A DNA stretch of 64,000 bases from Clostridia bacterium (GCA_017455905.1 JAFTLQ010000002.1:30822-94821), one strand, 5' to 3'; shown: positions 1-9,755, counted from the first letter of the stretch. Notes: a model not told the origin generated them from the sequence alone. Numbers and translations: made by a program.

Positions 1-17
1 GTTGGTAAGACGCTCTC

Positions 18-46
18 ATTGTAGCACAGACGGCGGCGTTTGTCAA
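18..46 (-). promoter_or_regulatory. sigma-A promoter of a divergent gene beyond the left edge
   Basis: Read on the minus strand there is TTGACA (41-46) and TACAAT (18-23) separated by 17 bp. It points out of the window, so the gene it drives is not visible. Confidence 0.6.
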
Positions 47-141
47 CGCTCTTTTCGTTCGTTTCCTTATTACATTACGCGTGTGCTGCGGTGCGCTTGT
101 TCGTTTGCGAAAAAGCACAATTAAACAAATATGCATGCAAA

Positions 142-181
142 TATGCATAAAAATGCATGACTTTGTGCAAATTATCGCACA
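142..181 (+). promoter_or_regulatory. tandem ARG-box-like operators upstream of argG
   Basis: Two 14-bp cores match the ArgR pattern TGnAT-WWWW-ATnCA: a perfect palindrome TGCATAAAAATGCA at 144-157 and a weaker TGCAAATTATCGCA at 166-179. Their centres are 22 bp apart, close to the 21-bp pitch of paired ARG boxes in other bacteria. They lie about 107 bp upstream of the promoter-overlapping box at 249-266. Binding by ArgR is inferred from sequence and context. Confidence 0.5.
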
Positions 182-248
182 AAAAACCAACGGAAAACCG
201 TTCATTTTATATTTAAAGTCACGAAATGCAACAAATTTCACAAAACCT

Positions 249-278
249 ATTGAATATTTATTCAAGATGTGCTACAAT
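249..278 (+). promoter_or_regulatory. argG operon promoter overlapped by an ARG box
   Basis: A promoter TTGAAT (250-255), 17 bp, TACAAT (273-278) precedes argG. Positions 249-266 (ATTGAATATTTATTCAAG) match the ARG-box core TGAATWWWWATTCA without a mismatch and cover the -35 element, so a bound arginine repressor would block RNA polymerase. The argG start codon is 40 bp downstream of the -10. Confidence 0.8.
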
Positions 279-317
279 GTTGTATCATTTGAAAAACCAG
301 TGTTCGGAGGACACCAT

Positions 318-1547
318 ATGGATAAGAAATCTATTAAAAAAGTCGTTCTTGCATATTCGGGAGGCTTGGATACCTCGATCATCATTCCGTGGCTTAAGGA
401 AAACTACAACAACTGCGAGGTCATTGCCGTATCCGGTAACGTCGGCCAGGCCGATGAGCTGGAGGGCCTGGAGGAAAAGGCGCTGAAAACGGGCGCATCC
501 AAGCTATACGTAGAAGACCTGACCGAGGAGTTTGTGAACGATTACATTATTCCCACCGTCAAGGCGGGCGCGCTGTACGAGGACTATATGCTCGGCACGT
601 CCTTTGCCCGTCCCGTGATCGCGAAGCGTATTGTTGAGATCGCCAAGGCCGAGGGCGCGGATGCCATCTGCCACGGCTGCACCGGTAAGGGTAACGATCA
701 AGTTCGCTTTGAGTTGACGATCAAGGCGTTTGCTCCCGATATGCCCATCATCGCTCCCTGGCGCGAGTGGGAAATCAAGTCGCGTGAGGAGGAGATCGCG
801 TACGCCGAGGCGCACAATGTTCCTCTGAAGATCAACCGCGAGACCAACTATTCCAAGGACAAGAACCTGTGGCACCTCTCTCACGAGGGAATGGATCTGG
901 AGGATGCCGGTAACGAGCCGCTGTATGACAAGCCCGGCTTCCTTGAGATGGGCGTGTCGCCCATACAGGCGCCCGACACACCTACGTATATCACGCTGGA
1001 TTTTGAAAAGGGCATTCCCACGGCGCTGGACGGCGTGGTCATGAGTGCCAAGGAGATCATCCTCGCGCTTAACAAGCTCGGCGGCGACAACGGTATCGGC
1101 CTTCTCGATATCATCGAAAACCGTCTGGTCGGCATGAAGTGCCGCGGCGTGTATGAAACACCCGGTGGAGCCATCCTTTACGCAGCACACAACTATCTGG
1201 AAACGTTGACGCTCGATAAGATGACCGCACACAAGAAGCAGGAGCTGGCGATCACCTTCGCCGACCTCGTTTACAACGGTCAGTGGTTCACGCCTCTGCG
1301 TGAGGCGCTTTCGGCCTTTGTTGACAAGACGCAGGAGCATGTCACCGGTAAGGTGCGCCTCAAGCTGTATAAGGGCAATATCATCAAGGCCGGCGTATGG
1401 AGCGACTACGCGCTCTACTCCGAGGAGCTGGCGACCTTCGGCGAGGATAACGTCTACAATCAGGCAGATTCCGCCGGTTTTATCAACCTGTTCGGCCTTC
1501 CCATCAAGGTGCAGGCGCAGGTCAACGCAAAACATAACAAGCCGTAA
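318..1547 (+). CDS. argG: argininosuccinate synthase
   Basis: ATP-dependent ligation of citrulline and aspartate to argininosuccinate, the penultimate step of arginine synthesis, in the cytoplasm. The 409-residue product has the N-type ATP pyrophosphatase loop AYSGGLDTS at residues 12-20 and normal family length. The frame stays open upstream to position 81, but ATG 318 is chosen because it follows a CGGAGG ribosome site at 305-310 and because the protein then begins just before the P-loop, as in homologues. It is the first gene of an arginine operon (argG-argH-ABC importer-argF) and is probably repressed by ArgR at the ARG box over its promoter. Confidence 0.96.
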   Translation: MDKKSIKKVVLAYSGGLDTSIIIPWLKENYNNCEVIAVSGNVGQADELEGLEEKALKTGASKLYVEDLTEEFVNDYIIPTVKAGALYEDYMLGTSFARPVIAKRIVEIAKAEGADAICHGCTGKGNDQVRFELTIKAFAPDMPIIAPWREWEIKSREEEIAYAEAHNVPLKINRETNYSKDKNLWHLSHEGMDLEDAGNEPLYDKPGFLEMGVSPIQAPDTPTYITLDFEKGIPTALDGVVMSAKEIILALNKLGGDNGIGLLDIIENRLVGMKCRGVYETPGGAILYAAHNYLETLTLDKMTAHKKQELAITFADLVYNGQWFTPLREALSAFVDKTQEHVTGKVRLKLYKGNIIKAGVWSDYALYSEELATFGEDNVYNQADSAGFINLFGLPIKVQAQVNAKHNKP

Positions 1548-1572
1548 GCTTGTGTCATTGTAAGGGTGTACT

Positions 1573-2973
1573 ATGAGTTCACAGAAAATGTGGGCAGGAA
1601 GGACCGCCGGCGCAACGAGCCGCATGGCGGATGACTTCAACTCGTCCATTCACATCGATGCACGGATGTACCGTGAGGACATCCGCGGCTCAATGGCTCA
1701 CGCCGCCATGCTCGCCGAGCAGGGGATCCTGACGGCCGAGGATGCGGATACCATCATCGAGGCACTGGAGGGCATTCTCCGCGATATCGACAGCGGCGTG
1801 CTCACCATTGATCCCGAGGCAGAGGATATCCACATGTTCGTGGAGGCCACGCTCACCGAGCGGATCGGCGATGCGGGAAAAAAGCTTCATACCGCAAGAA
1901 GCCGCAACGACCAGGTGGCCGTGGATACACGGATGTATGCACGCGAACGTATAAAAGAAATAAAGGAGAAGATCGTCGAGCTTCTGGAGGCGCTTTTATT
2001 TGTAGCCGAGGCACACAAGACATCGATCCTACCGGGCTACACGCACCTGCAACGGGCGCAACCGGTGACCTTTGGTCATCATCTGTTGGCCTACGCACAG
2101 ATGTTTATGCGCGACTACGACCGACTGACCGATGCGGCCGTGAGGATGAACGTTTCTCCCCTTGGCGCGTGCGCGCTTGCCGGTACGACCTATCCCATAT
2201 CCCGTGCGGCGACGGCCGCCGCCCTCGGCTTTGACGGATACGCACAAAACAGTATGGATGCCGTGTCCGACCGTGATTTCTGCGTGGAGCTGCTGTCTGC
2301 GTGCTCCCTCATCATGATGCACCTATCGCGCCTGTCCGAGGAGATCATTCTGTGGTCGAGCTGGGAATTTGCCTTTGTCGAGCTTGACGATGCGTACACG
2401 ACGGGCTCGTCGATCATGCCGCAGAAGAAGAACTCCGATATGGCCGAGCTCGTCCGCGGAAAAACGGGACGCGTGTACGGCGATCTCATGGGAACGCTGA
2501 CCATGCTCAAGGGGCTGCCTCTTGCCTACAACAAGGATATGCAGGAGGATAAGGAATCTCTCTTTGACGGCATCGATACCGTACTTCGATGTCTGGAGAT
2601 CATGGCACCCATGGTGCGTACGATGAAGGTCAAGACCGACAACATGTACGCGGCGGCACAGCGGGGCTTCATCAACGCGACGGATCTGGCCGATTACCTG
2701 ACCAAGCGCGGCGTGTCCTTCCGCACCGCCTATAAGTTGGTCGGAGAGATCGTATCGTACTGTATCCGAGAGGGATACGTGCTGGATACGCTTCCGCTTG
2801 AGGACTACAAAACATACTCGGAGCTCTTTGCTCCCGATCTCTACGAGGAGATCTCACTGGAAGCCTGTGTGGAAAAGAGGATCTCCGATGGATCCACGGG
2901 CTTTGCATCGGTGGATGCACAAATAGATACCTTAAAAAAATACATAAATGACAAGAAAGGGTTACAAAAATGA
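1573..2973 (+). CDS. argH: argininosuccinate lyase
   Basis: Cleaves argininosuccinate to arginine and fumarate. The product has 466 residues, the usual length, and the fumarase/aspartase superfamily signature GSSIMPQKKNSD near residues 278-290. Another landmark is TARSRNDQVA in the N-terminal third. It lies 25 bp after argG, and its stop overlaps the start of the next gene by four bases (ATGA), pointing to translational coupling of arginine synthesis with the amino-acid importer. Confidence 0.96.
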   Translation: MSSQKMWAGRTAGATSRMADDFNSSIHIDARMYREDIRGSMAHAAMLAEQGILTAEDADTIIEALEGILRDIDSGVLTIDPEAEDIHMFVEATLTERIGDAGKKLHTARSRNDQVAVDTRMYARERIKEIKEKIVELLEALLFVAEAHKTSILPGYTHLQRAQPVTFGHHLLAYAQMFMRDYDRLTDAAVRMNVSPLGACALAGTTYPISRAATAAALGFDGYAQNSMDAVSDRDFCVELLSACSLIMMHLSRLSEEIILWSSWEFAFVELDDAYTTGSSIMPQKKNSDMAELVRGKTGRVYGDLMGTLTMLKGLPLAYNKDMQEDKESLFDGIDTVLRCLEIMAPMVRTMKVKTDNMYAAAQRGFINATDLADYLTKRGVSFRTAYKLVGEIVSYCIREGYVLDTLPLEDYKTYSELFAPDLYEEISLEACVEKRISDGSTGFASVDAQIDTLKKYINDKKGLQK

Positions 2974-3743
2974 AAAAACTGATTTGTGTTTTGCTTTGCA
3001 TGGTCATGGCGCTTTGCGCACTTACCTCTTGCGGCGCGAAGGGAAAGACGCTTGCCGAGGTGCAGGAGGCGGGTAAGCTTGTCGTAGCTACCAGCCCCGA
3101 TTTCCCTCCCTTTGAGAATTTGGAGGGCGGCAAGGTCGTTGGTATTGAGGTCGAGCTCATGGAGATGATCTGTGAGGAGCTCGGCGTGGAATTTGTGATC
3201 GAGCAGATCAACTTCGAAGCAGTTCTGACCGGTGTTCAGACCGGCAAGTACGATTGCGGAATGTCCGGTATTTCCGTCACGCCCAAGCGTGAAAAGAGTG
3301 TCCTGTTCACGGATGCCTATTGCCTTGCCGCACAGTGCATCGTCGTTCGCGCCGACAGCACCATTGCCTCTAAGGCCGATCTTGAGGGCAAGACGATCTC
3401 CGTTCAGACAGGTACAACAGCCGCCGAGTTCTGCACGTCGGAGGGCTATACGCTTAAACAGTTTGAAGCCAACCAGGATGCGAAGCTCGCACTTACCCAG
3501 GGCAAGGTGGACGCATGGGTCGTGGACGATCTGACGGCTGCCGAATATTGCAAGGGCGATGCTTCGGTGAAGATCCTGAACGAAAACATGACCACTGAGC
3601 CGTATGCCTTTGCTTTTGCTTTCGGCTCCGAGGACCTTGTTGCGGAGATCAACACGATCCTTGCCAAACTCATGTCTGACGGTACGGTCGCGTCGCTTTT
3701 TGAGAAGTACGACGCACCCTATACCGCTCCCACCAACAACTGA
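2970..3743 (+). CDS. amino-acid ABC transporter substrate-binding lipoprotein (probably arginine)
   Basis: A 257-residue family 3 solute-binding protein (SBP_bac_3). A lipoprotein signal peptide ends in the lipobox LTSC with Cys21 as the predicted lipid-attached residue. The mature part has landmarks of polar amino-acid receptors: ATSPDFPPFE near the N-terminus, a GMSGISVTPKR segment, and a second-lobe AVQTGTT-type segment (here SVQTGTTAAEF). It overlaps argH by ATGA and is followed by permease and ATPase genes. Arginine or a related cationic amino acid is inferred from location inside the arginine operon, not from residues. Confidence 0.9.
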   Translation: MKKLICVLLCMVMALCALTSCGAKGKTLAEVQEAGKLVVATSPDFPPFENLEGGKVVGIEVELMEMICEELGVEFVIEQINFEAVLTGVQTGKYDCGMSGISVTPKREKSVLFTDAYCLAAQCIVVRADSTIASKADLEGKTISVQTGTTAAEFCTSEGYTLKQFEANQDAKLALTQGKVDAWVVDDLTAAEYCKGDASVKILNENMTTEPYAFAFAFGSEDLVAEINTILAKLMSDGTVASLFEKYDAPYTAPTNN

Positions 3744-3751
3744 AACTGAAT

Positions 3752-3800
3752 AAAAGCACGCGGGGTGCCGCATGAGGCAGCACCCCATGCTTTTGTTTTT
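3752..3800 (+). terminator. intercistronic terminator/attenuator between receptor and permease genes
   Basis: A GC-rich hairpin (arms about 3752-3771 and 3777-3794, with one internal loop) is followed by TTTTGTTTTT. It sits between the binding-protein stop and the permease ribosome site. Partial termination here would keep receptor transcripts more abundant than permease transcripts. Confidence 0.7.
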
Positions 3801-3813
3801 GAAAGGAAACTGT

Positions 3814-4500
3814 ATGTCTTGGTTTGAACGCTTGCGCGAGACCTTTATTGTGGACGGCAATTACAAACTGCTCTTTGAGGGCCTTGGCAATACGTTGCTG
3901 ATTACTCTGGCCGCTCTCGCGATCGGCGTGGTGATCGGTGCTGCGATCGCGGTGCTGAAATACTATGCCGAGGGTAACCCCAAGCTCCGTCTCGTCAACT
4001 GGATCTGCGATACGTATACCACGGTCATTCGCGGAATTCCCGTGACGGTGCTTCTTTTGATTTTTTATTTTGTTATCATCGTATCCGATAACGACGGTAT
4101 TGTAACGGCGATCATCGCCTTTGGTATCAACTCGGGCGCCTATATGGCGGAGCTTATCCGTAGTGGCATCAACGCCGTGGACAGAGGACAAATGGAGGCT
4201 GCGCGTTCTCTTGGTATGTCCAAGTGGCAGGCGATGCGTACGATCATTTTTCCACAGGCAGTAAAGAATATCCTTCCTGCCATAGGTAACGAGTGTATCG
4301 CTTTGCTCAAGGAGACCTCTGTCGCAGGCTATGTTACGGTCGTGGATCTTACCCGTGCGGCCAACCTGATCCGTACCAATACGGGCGATGCGATCAATCC
4401 CCTGGTCCTGCTTGCGCTCATTTATCTTGCCTTGGTGATCCTGATGACCAAGCTGCTATCAATTCTGGAAAAGAGGTTGCAGAAGAGTGGAAAGCACTAA
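3814..4500 (+). CDS. amino-acid ABC transporter permease
   Basis: Inner-membrane permease of the His/Glu/Gln/Arg/opine type (HisM/GlnP family), 228 residues with several hydrophobic helices. The cytoplasmic EAA loop reads [17 protein letters not shown], the contact site for the ATPase. An in-frame ATG at 3772 lies inside the terminator stem, so ATG 3814, seven bases after AAAGGA, is taken as the start. It forms an importer with the lipoprotein upstream and the ATPase downstream, which it overlaps by 14 bp. Confidence 0.92.
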   Translation: MSWFERLRETFIVDGNYKLLFEGLGNTLLITLAALAIGVVIGAAIAVLKYYAEGNPKLRLVNWICDTYTTVIRGIPVTVLLLIFYFVIIVSDNDGIVTAIIAFGINSGAYMAELIRSGINAVDRGQMEAARSLGMSKWQAMRTIIFPQAVKNILPAIGNECIALLKETSVAGYVTVVDLTRAANLIRTNTGDAINPLVLLALIYLALVILMTKLLSILEKRLQKSGKH

Positions 4501-5224
4501 TATTATCAAGGTCAAGGACCTTTGTAAAAACTTTGACGATCAAAGTGTTCTTCGCGGCATCAGCGTCGATATCCGAAAGGGAGACGTGCTGTGTATCATC
4601 GGTGCGTCCGGCTCGGGAAAATCTACCTTTTTGCGTTGCTTGAACCTTTTGGAAAAGCCGGATTCGGGAAGCATTTTGTTTGAAAATGAAGATCTCATGA
4701 GCAAAAATGTAAATCTTGATTTGCATAGACAGCGCATGGGTATGGTGTTTCAGCAGTTCAATCTGTTCCCACATCTGACCATTATGAAGAACCTTACCTT
4801 AGCCCCCATGATGCTCAAGCATGTGCCGCGTGATGAGGCCGAGGCAAAGGCCTTGAAGCTGCTGGAGCGCGTGGGTCTGGCCGATCGTGCAGGCGACTAT
4901 CCCGATCAGCTTTCGGGCGGACAGAAGCAGCGTGTGGCCATTGTGCGTGCGCTTTGCATGGAGCCCGACGTCATGCTCTTTGACGAGCCGACCTCCGCTC
5001 TTGACCCGGAGATGGTCGGAGAGGTCCTTGACGTTATGAAGGAGCTGGCACACGAGGGCATGACCATGGTCGTCGTGACGCATGAAATGAATTTTGCGCG
5101 CGAGGTAGCGAACCGCGTGATCTTTTTGGATGAGGGTGTGATCGCGGAGGAGGGATCTCCCGCAGAGATCTTTGATGCACCGCGCTCCGAGCGCTTGCAG
5201 AGCTTTCTGTCAAAGGTTTTGTAA
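4487..5224 (+). CDS. amino-acid ABC transporter ATP-binding protein
   Basis: ATPase of the polar amino-acid uptake family (GlnQ/HisP/ArtP-like), 245 residues. Walker [10 protein letters not shown], signature [15 protein letters not shown] and Walker [15 protein letters not shown] are intact. The start is a GTG at 4487, inside the end of the permease gene, with AAGAGG at 4471-4476 as ribosome site. It completes the importer embedded in the arginine operon. Confidence 0.93.
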   Translation: MESTNIIKVKDLCKNFDDQSVLRGISVDIRKGDVLCIIGASGSGKSTFLRCLNLLEKPDSGSILFENEDLMSKNVNLDLHRQRMGMVFQQFNLFPHLTIMKNLTLAPMMLKHVPRDEAEAKALKLLERVGLADRAGDYPDQLSGGQKQRVAIVRALCMEPDVMLFDEPTSALDPEMVGEVLDVMKELAHEGMTMVVVTHEMNFAREVANRVIFLDEGVIAEEGSPAEIFDAPRSERLQSFLSKVL

Positions 5225-5308
5225 GGATAGTTTGCGGCGTTTCTCGCTGCAGCCATCGACGGGATCCGTTCGGTCGTGGCACTTGCATAAGGAAGAAAGG
5301 AACGAGCT

Positions 5309-6292
5309 ATGAATTTAAAGGGCAGAGATTTTTTAAAGCTGCTGGACTATACCCCCGAGGAGATCACGTATCTTCTTGACTTATCCGCTGAGCTGAAGGC
5401 AAAAAAGAAAGCAGGCATTCCGCATCGCCTGCATGAAGGAAAAAATATTGCGCTGATCTTTGAAAAGACCAGCACGCGTACGCGCTGTGCCTTTGAGGTC
5501 GCCGCGATGGATCTTGGTATGGGCGTCACCTACCTTGACCCCACGGGCTCGCAGATCGGAAAGAAGGAGACCATCGCCGACACGGCACGCGTGCTGGCCG
5601 GTATGTACGATGGGATCGAATACCGCGGCTTCGGGCAGTCGATCGTGGAGGATCTGGCGAAATATGCTAAGGTGCCTGTATGGAACGGTCTGACCAACGA
5701 ATTCCATCCGACGCAGATCCTCGCGGATTTCTTGACGATCAAGGAGCATTTCGGCAAGCTGCGCGGCATCAATTTCGTTTACATGGGTGATGCTCGGTAT
5801 AACATGGGCAACTCCTTGATGGTCGGCTGTGCCAAGATGGGTGTCAACTTCACGGCTTGTGCGCCCGAGGCGTATTTCCCGAATGAGGAGCTGATCGAAA
5901 CCTGCCGCACACTCGCCGCTGAGAGCGGTGCTACCTTGACCTTCACGACCGACCCCAAGGCGGCGGTCAAGGGCGCCGACGTCATTTACACCGACGTGTG
6001 GGTATCCATGGGCGAGCCCGTGGAGGTGTGGGAGGAGCGCATCGCCGCGCTGTCGCCCTACGCCGTCACCAAGGATATCATGGCGACGGCCTCCGAGGGT
6101 GCCGTCTTTATGCACTGCCTGCCCTCGTATCACGACCTCGGTACGACCGTCGGCCGCCAGGTGGGCGAGCGCTTCGGCCGCGACTTTATGGAGGTCAGCG
6201 ACGAGGTCTTTGAAAGTGAGCAGTCCATCGTATTCGAGGAAGCCGAGAACCGCATGCACACCATCAAGGCGGTCATGGCGGCTACGCTGTAA
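5309..6292 (+). CDS. argF: ornithine carbamoyltransferase
   Basis: Transfers the carbamoyl group from carbamoyl phosphate to ornithine to give citrulline, the substrate of ArgG. The product has 327 residues. Carbamoyl-phosphate motif STRTR lies at residues 55-59, with FHPTQ in the middle and HCLP in the C-terminal half (ornithine loop), all intact. AGAAAGGAA gives the ribosome site. It is the last gene of the operon and is followed by a strong terminator; argBCDJ are not in the window. An anabolic (argF) rather than catabolic (arcB) role is inferred from argG/argH. Confidence 0.94.
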   Translation: MNLKGRDFLKLLDYTPEEITYLLDLSAELKAKKKAGIPHRLHEGKNIALIFEKTSTRTRCAFEVAAMDLGMGVTYLDPTGSQIGKKETIADTARVLAGMYDGIEYRGFGQSIVEDLAKYAKVPVWNGLTNEFHPTQILADFLTIKEHFGKLRGINFVYMGDARYNMGNSLMVGCAKMGVNFTACAPEAYFPNEELIETCRTLAAESGATLTFTTDPKAAVKGADVIYTDVWVSMGEPVEVWEERIAALSPYAVTKDIMATASEGAVFMHCLPSYHDLGTTVGRQVGERFGRDFMEVSDEVFESEQSIVFEEAENRMHTIKAVMAATL

Positions 6293-6312
6293 GCGCTTCT
6301 GTAAAGAAAGAT

Positions 6313-6358
6313 AAAACGACCGGCATGAAGGACGTATTCCTTGCTACCGGTCGTTTTT
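6313..6358. terminator. bidirectional terminator between argF and the rhamnosidase gene
   Basis: AAAACGACCGG and CCGGTCGTTTTT form an 11-bp stem around a 23-nt loop. The A and T runs on both flanks would allow it to end both the rightward arginine operon and the leftward gene that starts at 7987. Confidence 0.85.
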
Positions 6359-6364
6359 ACTTGA

Positions 6365-7987
6365 TCAGGTCTCGATTCGAACCGATACCTCTTCGGGCGC
6401 GTCGACGTGGGTGACGATGCGGTCGCCCTCACGCGTGTGCTCGATGGCGACGGGGCCAAAGGGCGTTGGGTAGGTGCCGCGGGCGAAGGCCAGGTCGCCG
6501 AGATGCGGCTGAATGATGAGGGATTGACATCCGGGCTCTGCGATGTGTACGCCGAGGACATGCTCCGAGAGGAAAGCGGTCGGCCCGCCGGCCCAGCCGT
6601 GGCAAAGGCTGTGACGGAACTGCTGATAGCAGAAGCGGCCGCGATCGCCGTGTACGTCGACCTTTCCTTCGGGCACGATCTCGTCGATACGGCCGGCATT
6701 TTCGCACCAATCGATGTCGAAATCCTCCCAGAAGGTCGTCGCACCCAGGTCAAGCATCGCGCCCCAATAGCTGCGGATGATATCGAGTGCGCCTTGCGTG
6801 TCACCTGCCTTGGCGCGAGCCAGCAGCACGTAGTAGCCCATAAAGGTCGAAAGGCCCGCCAGCGGATCGACGGCCAGCACGGTGTTGTTGGCGTCCTTCG
6901 GGTCGATGATGCCGGCGACGGCGGCGATGCCCGCCATCTGCTTTTGTTGCGGAATGGGCAGAGCGAGAGCAAGGATGCGTTGCTTTCCGTTTTCGCACAG
7001 CGCACAAAGGCGGTCGTTCCTTAGCGTTTGCGCTACGTGCCGGGCCGCCTCAAACGCCTTGTACAAAACGGCGTAGAAGCCTACCCGTGCCACGCCGCGG
7101 TCGGCGTTGGAGCTCCAATCAACAAAGAAATCAAATTCCTTGGGCGTTGGGTTTTGGCAAACGACCTCGTAGCCGCGTTGCAGGATGACCTCCATGTACG
7201 CCTCCTGCTCGCGCAGATAAGCAAGATCGCCCGTATGCATATAATGCTCGCATTGCAGGATGACCCACCAAAAGCTATACGAGGGAAGAGTGTTGATCCA
7301 CTGTGTCGACGGCGTTTCGTTCTTGATCAGATCCAGCGAGCGACGAATGGAGGGATCGGCGCCGTAGACCGCGTAGATCGTAGCCGTTTCGGGATGCATA
7401 TCGCCGAGCCAGACCAGACGGTCGCGCTTGACGCCGTCCCAGACGTACTCGCCCGTGTTGAGGGCAACGGTATACGCACCGGTGCGCCAGATGTCGTTCA
7501 AGCGCTCGTCGGAGCAGGTAAAGGAACCGATGTAGGGGCGTTCGTCTATGTCGCTTTCTGCCCGTACGGCTTTTAACACGAGATCGCCCTCGATCGCCTC
7601 TATTTTGACGAAACGAAAGCCTGTATTGCCAAAGCGAATGTTGCCCATATTCGGTACGTCGATGACGGTATCGCGGATCGCGTGGTCGTTGGTGGCGTTT
7701 TTATAGCCGATGGAGCTGAGTGCTTCCATCACGCTTTCGCCGAATACCAGCCGAGCGCGAAGCTTGGATTGAATGAGATCATCCGAGCCGGGATAGCAGG
7801 TGGTCAGCACAATGCCACCGCGCATCTCGCGACCGAAGTCCAACAGAACAAAGCCCCCTTGGCCGATGCGGGTGTGTCCGATGTCGGTAAAGCCGGCTTG
7901 TTGCGGCTTGGGGACTAAAAGATTTTCAGGAAAAAGGACGTTTCCACAGGTGGTAACGATACGCGTGGGCATGAGCGCTTGATTCAT
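6365..7987 (-). CDS. GH78-like alpha-L-rhamnosidase (six-hairpin glycosidase)
   Basis: A 540-residue protein with no signal peptide, so probably cytoplasmic. An N-terminal beta-rich part is followed by an (alpha/alpha)6 catalytic barrel. The segment DGVKRDRLVWLGDMHPE at residues 184-200 matches the general-acid region of glycoside hydrolase family 78 (DGPKRDR.GW.GD), and a small beta domain ends the chain. It is shorter than typical extracellular GH78 enzymes and lacks carbohydrate-binding domains. The start is ATG 7987 after GGGAGAT; the frame runs open further upstream across its promoter. A sugar-oxidoreductase gene lies just upstream, suggesting intracellular breakdown of rhamnosylated oligosaccharides. 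Substrate is inferred. Confidence 0.75.
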   Translation of the reverse strand: MNQALMPTRIVTTCGNVLFPENLLVPKPQQAGFTDIGHTRIGQGGFVLLDFGREMRGGIVLTTCYPGSDDLIQSKLRARLVFGESVMEALSSIGYKNATNDHAIRDTVIDVPNMGNIRFGNTGFRFVKIEAIEGDLVLKAVRAESDIDERPYIGSFTCSDERLNDIWRTGAYTVALNTGEYVWDGVKRDRLVWLGDMHPETATIYAVYGADPSIRRSLDLIKNETPSTQWINTLPSYSFWWVILQCEHYMHTGDLAYLREQEAYMEVILQRGYEVVCQNPTPKEFDFFVDWSSNADRGVARVGFYAVLYKAFEAARHVAQTLRNDRLCALCENGKQRILALALPIPQQKQMAGIAAVAGIIDPKDANNTVLAVDPLAGLSTFMGYYVLLARAKAGDTQGALDIIRSYWGAMLDLGATTFWEDFDIDWCENAGRIDEIVPEGKVDVHGDRGRFCYQQFRHSLCHGWAGGPTAFLSEHVLGVHIAEPGCQSLIIQPHLGDLAFARGTYPTPFGPVAIEHTREGDRIVTHVDAPEEVSVRIET

Positions 7988-8023
7988 AGATATCTCCCAT
8001 CGGACATAGTAGGTTATTCTACG

Positions 8024-8052
8024 ATTATAGCACAGAAGCGTCGGTTTGTCAA
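8024..8052 (-). promoter_or_regulatory. promoter of the rhamnosidase gene
   Basis: On the minus strand TTGACA (8047-8052), 17 bp, TATAAT (8024-8029), about 37 bp upstream of the start codon. The rest of the gap 7988-8333 holds the terminator of the next gene and a hydrophobic open frame without ribosome site, which I do not call. Confidence 0.85.
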
Positions 8053-8283
8053 GAGACATTCTTCACGCGTCGGGATGCCGGATCCGTCGCCAAACGGCGC
8101 CTTGGCAGACGATAAAAAACTTGTAAACGAGCGAAAGAATGAAGGGGAAGAGAATAGTTCCTACCAAAAAACAGATCGCGAACGGGCGGACAATAAACAT
8201 GCTGAAGCAAACGAATTTTGCATATAAATGACCATAAAACTTGTCATTCTTTGGACATTGATGTTTTTTACAGGCTATCAAAT

Positions 8284-8328
8284 AAAAAAAGACCTCAAAC
8301 GAAAACAATGCGGTTGAGGTCTTTTTTT
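8284..8328. terminator. terminator after the Gfo/Idh/MocA gene
   Basis: AAAAAAAGACCTCAA and TTGAGGTCTTTTTTT form a perfect stem. It lies right after the stop codon of the leftward oxidoreductase and could work in both directions. Confidence 0.88.
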
Positions 8329-8333
8329 AAAAC

Positions 8334-9605
8334 TTACTGATCAAACTCGGTCATCTCAACGACGCGTCCCTGCAGACGGGAGCGCTCGGCGGCGAAGACG
8401 AGCATGTGGTTTTTGACGGAGATGTCGATGTTGCTGAGGGAGGGATCACAATGACCCGTCGTCAGCAGATCGTAGAAGGAGTTCATGATGCCGTTATCAC
8501 CGCCGCCGTGGCCGGAGGTGATGGAGTCGCCCGAAACGGTATCGTTGATGGAGATCTCCTCGGTCTTTCCCGTGGTGAGGTCGTGATAGGTGATCGTGGA
8601 GCTGGAGGCATCGGCGATCAGCTCGCCCTTGGTACCCATGATGTTGATCTTACGACCGCCGAGGTTGAAGGCGCTCATGGTGAAGGATACGATGATGTCA
8701 TCCTCAAATTCCATATTGACGATCTGGTGGTCGACGACGTCATTATCGCACTTGTAGACGCAGCGTCCGTAGTTGGTCGTGCGGAGTGCCTCGTAGACGA
8801 CGTCATCCTCGACCTCCTCGTGATGCTTCGTAGCCGTGCCGCGGAACCAGTTGCCGTCGTTCTTGCGTTCAACATAGTTGCGCTTTGCGCTGTAAATGCA
8901 GCTGTCGATGTACGGACATCCGTCGAAGCAACGCTCCGTCGCTCCCTCGGGTGCCTCCGATGCAACGAAGTGGGAGAGGTGACCGAAGCTCTGGATGCGC
9001 TCGCAACGCTTGCCGATCAGCCACTGCAGAATATCGAGGTCGTGACAGGATTTTTGCAGAAGCATGAAGGAAGCGCGCTCGGAGTTGCCCCAGTTGCCGC
9101 GCACGAAGCTGTGGCTCTGGTGAACGTTTCCGACGCCCTCGGTGTGTATGATATTCATGAGCTTGCCGACCTTGCCTTCGTCAATGAGCTTCTTCAGCGC
9201 ACGGAAGAAGGGCGTGTAGCGAAGCACGTGGCATACGAGAACGTTGACACCCTTGGCTTTCGCGGCCGCTTCGATGGCACGGCACTCCTCGGGAAGGGGA
9301 GACACGGGCTTTTCGAGCAGGATGTCGTAGCCTGCCTCGATCGCTGCCATCGCGGGGGCGTAGTGGTCGCGGTCCATCGTGGCGATCACGGCGGCATCGG
9401 CGATCTTACCGAGGGCGACGAGCTGCTCCCAGCTTTCAAATTGGCGATCCTCGGGGATGCCATGCAGCTTGGCTATGTATTCACGGCGAACCTTGATCGG
9501 CTCGGCAATCGCTACCAGCTTGAACTTGCCGATATCCTTACCGATCTTGGTATAGGTGTTTCCGCGGTTTCCACCGCCGATGAGGACGAGAGTCTTCTGT
9601 TCCAT
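8334..9605 (-). CDS. Gfo/Idh/MocA family oxidoreductase
   Basis: NAD(P)-dependent dehydrogenase of sugars or inositols, 423 residues. A Rossmann start with VLIGGGNRGNTY at about residues 8-19 is followed by LLEKPVSPL, which carries the catalytic-site EKP motif of the family. A cluster of cysteines in the middle (around CFDGCPYIDSC) is seen in one subgroup. ATG 9605 is chosen because AAAGGAG precedes it; upstream residues in the open frame are Arg-rich and unlike the family. It probably works with the neighbouring rhamnosidase in sugar catabolism, but has its own promoter. Confidence 0.85.
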   Translation of the reverse strand: MEQKTLVLIGGGNRGNTYTKIGKDIGKFKLVAIAEPIKVRREYIAKLHGIPEDRQFESWEQLVALGKIADAAVIATMDRDHYAPAMAAIEAGYDILLEKPVSPLPEECRAIEAAAKAKGVNVLVCHVLRYTPFFRALKKLIDEGKVGKLMNIIHTEGVGNVHQSHSFVRGNWGNSERASFMLLQKSCHDLDILQWLIGKRCERIQSFGHLSHFVASEAPEGATERCFDGCPYIDSCIYSAKRNYVERKNDGNWFRGTATKHHEEVEDDVVYEALRTTNYGRCVYKCDNDVVDHQIVNMEFEDDIIVSFTMSAFNLGGRKINIMGTKGELIADASSSTITYHDLTTGKTEEISINDTVSGDSITSGHGGGDNGIMNSFYDLLTTGHCDPSLSNIDISVKNHMLVFAAERSRLQGRVVEMTEFDQ

Positions 9606-9676
9606 ACGGATTCTCCTTTTTATACGGTATCTGTTGTATCGTTCATGAGGTCGTGCGTGCGTCCTCATACAAGAAT

Positions 9677-9705
9677 ATGATACACCATTTTCTCTTTGTT
9701 GTCAA
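9677..9705 (-). promoter_or_regulatory. promoter of the Gfo/Idh/MocA gene
   Basis: Minus-strand TTGACA (9700-9705), 17 bp, TATCAT (9677-9682), about 70 bp upstream of the start codon. Confidence 0.8.
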
Positions 9706-9755
9706 TGCTTTCCGACAAATTAAAACATTCGAGCGGTCTATGTCGACCAAAAGGC

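Noticed and set aside
162-183. TTTGTGC/GCACAAA inverted repeat as a separate operator
   Set aside because: It coincides with the second ARG-box-like core (166-179), so I did not count it as an independent site.
504-1649. Long minus-strand open frame opposite argG
   Set aside because: It mirrors argG in the antisense direction, has no ribosome site and no recognisable domain; a by-product of GC-rich codon use.
8063-8308. Hydrophobic 81-codon minus-strand frame
   Set aside because: It begins inside the terminator stem at 8284-8328 and has no ribosome site at any internal start; I could not exclude a tiny membrane peptide but cannot support it.
8406-9680. Long plus-strand open frame opposite the Gfo/Idh/MocA gene
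   Set aside because: The minus-strand gene has clear family motifs, promoter and terminator; the plus frame has none.
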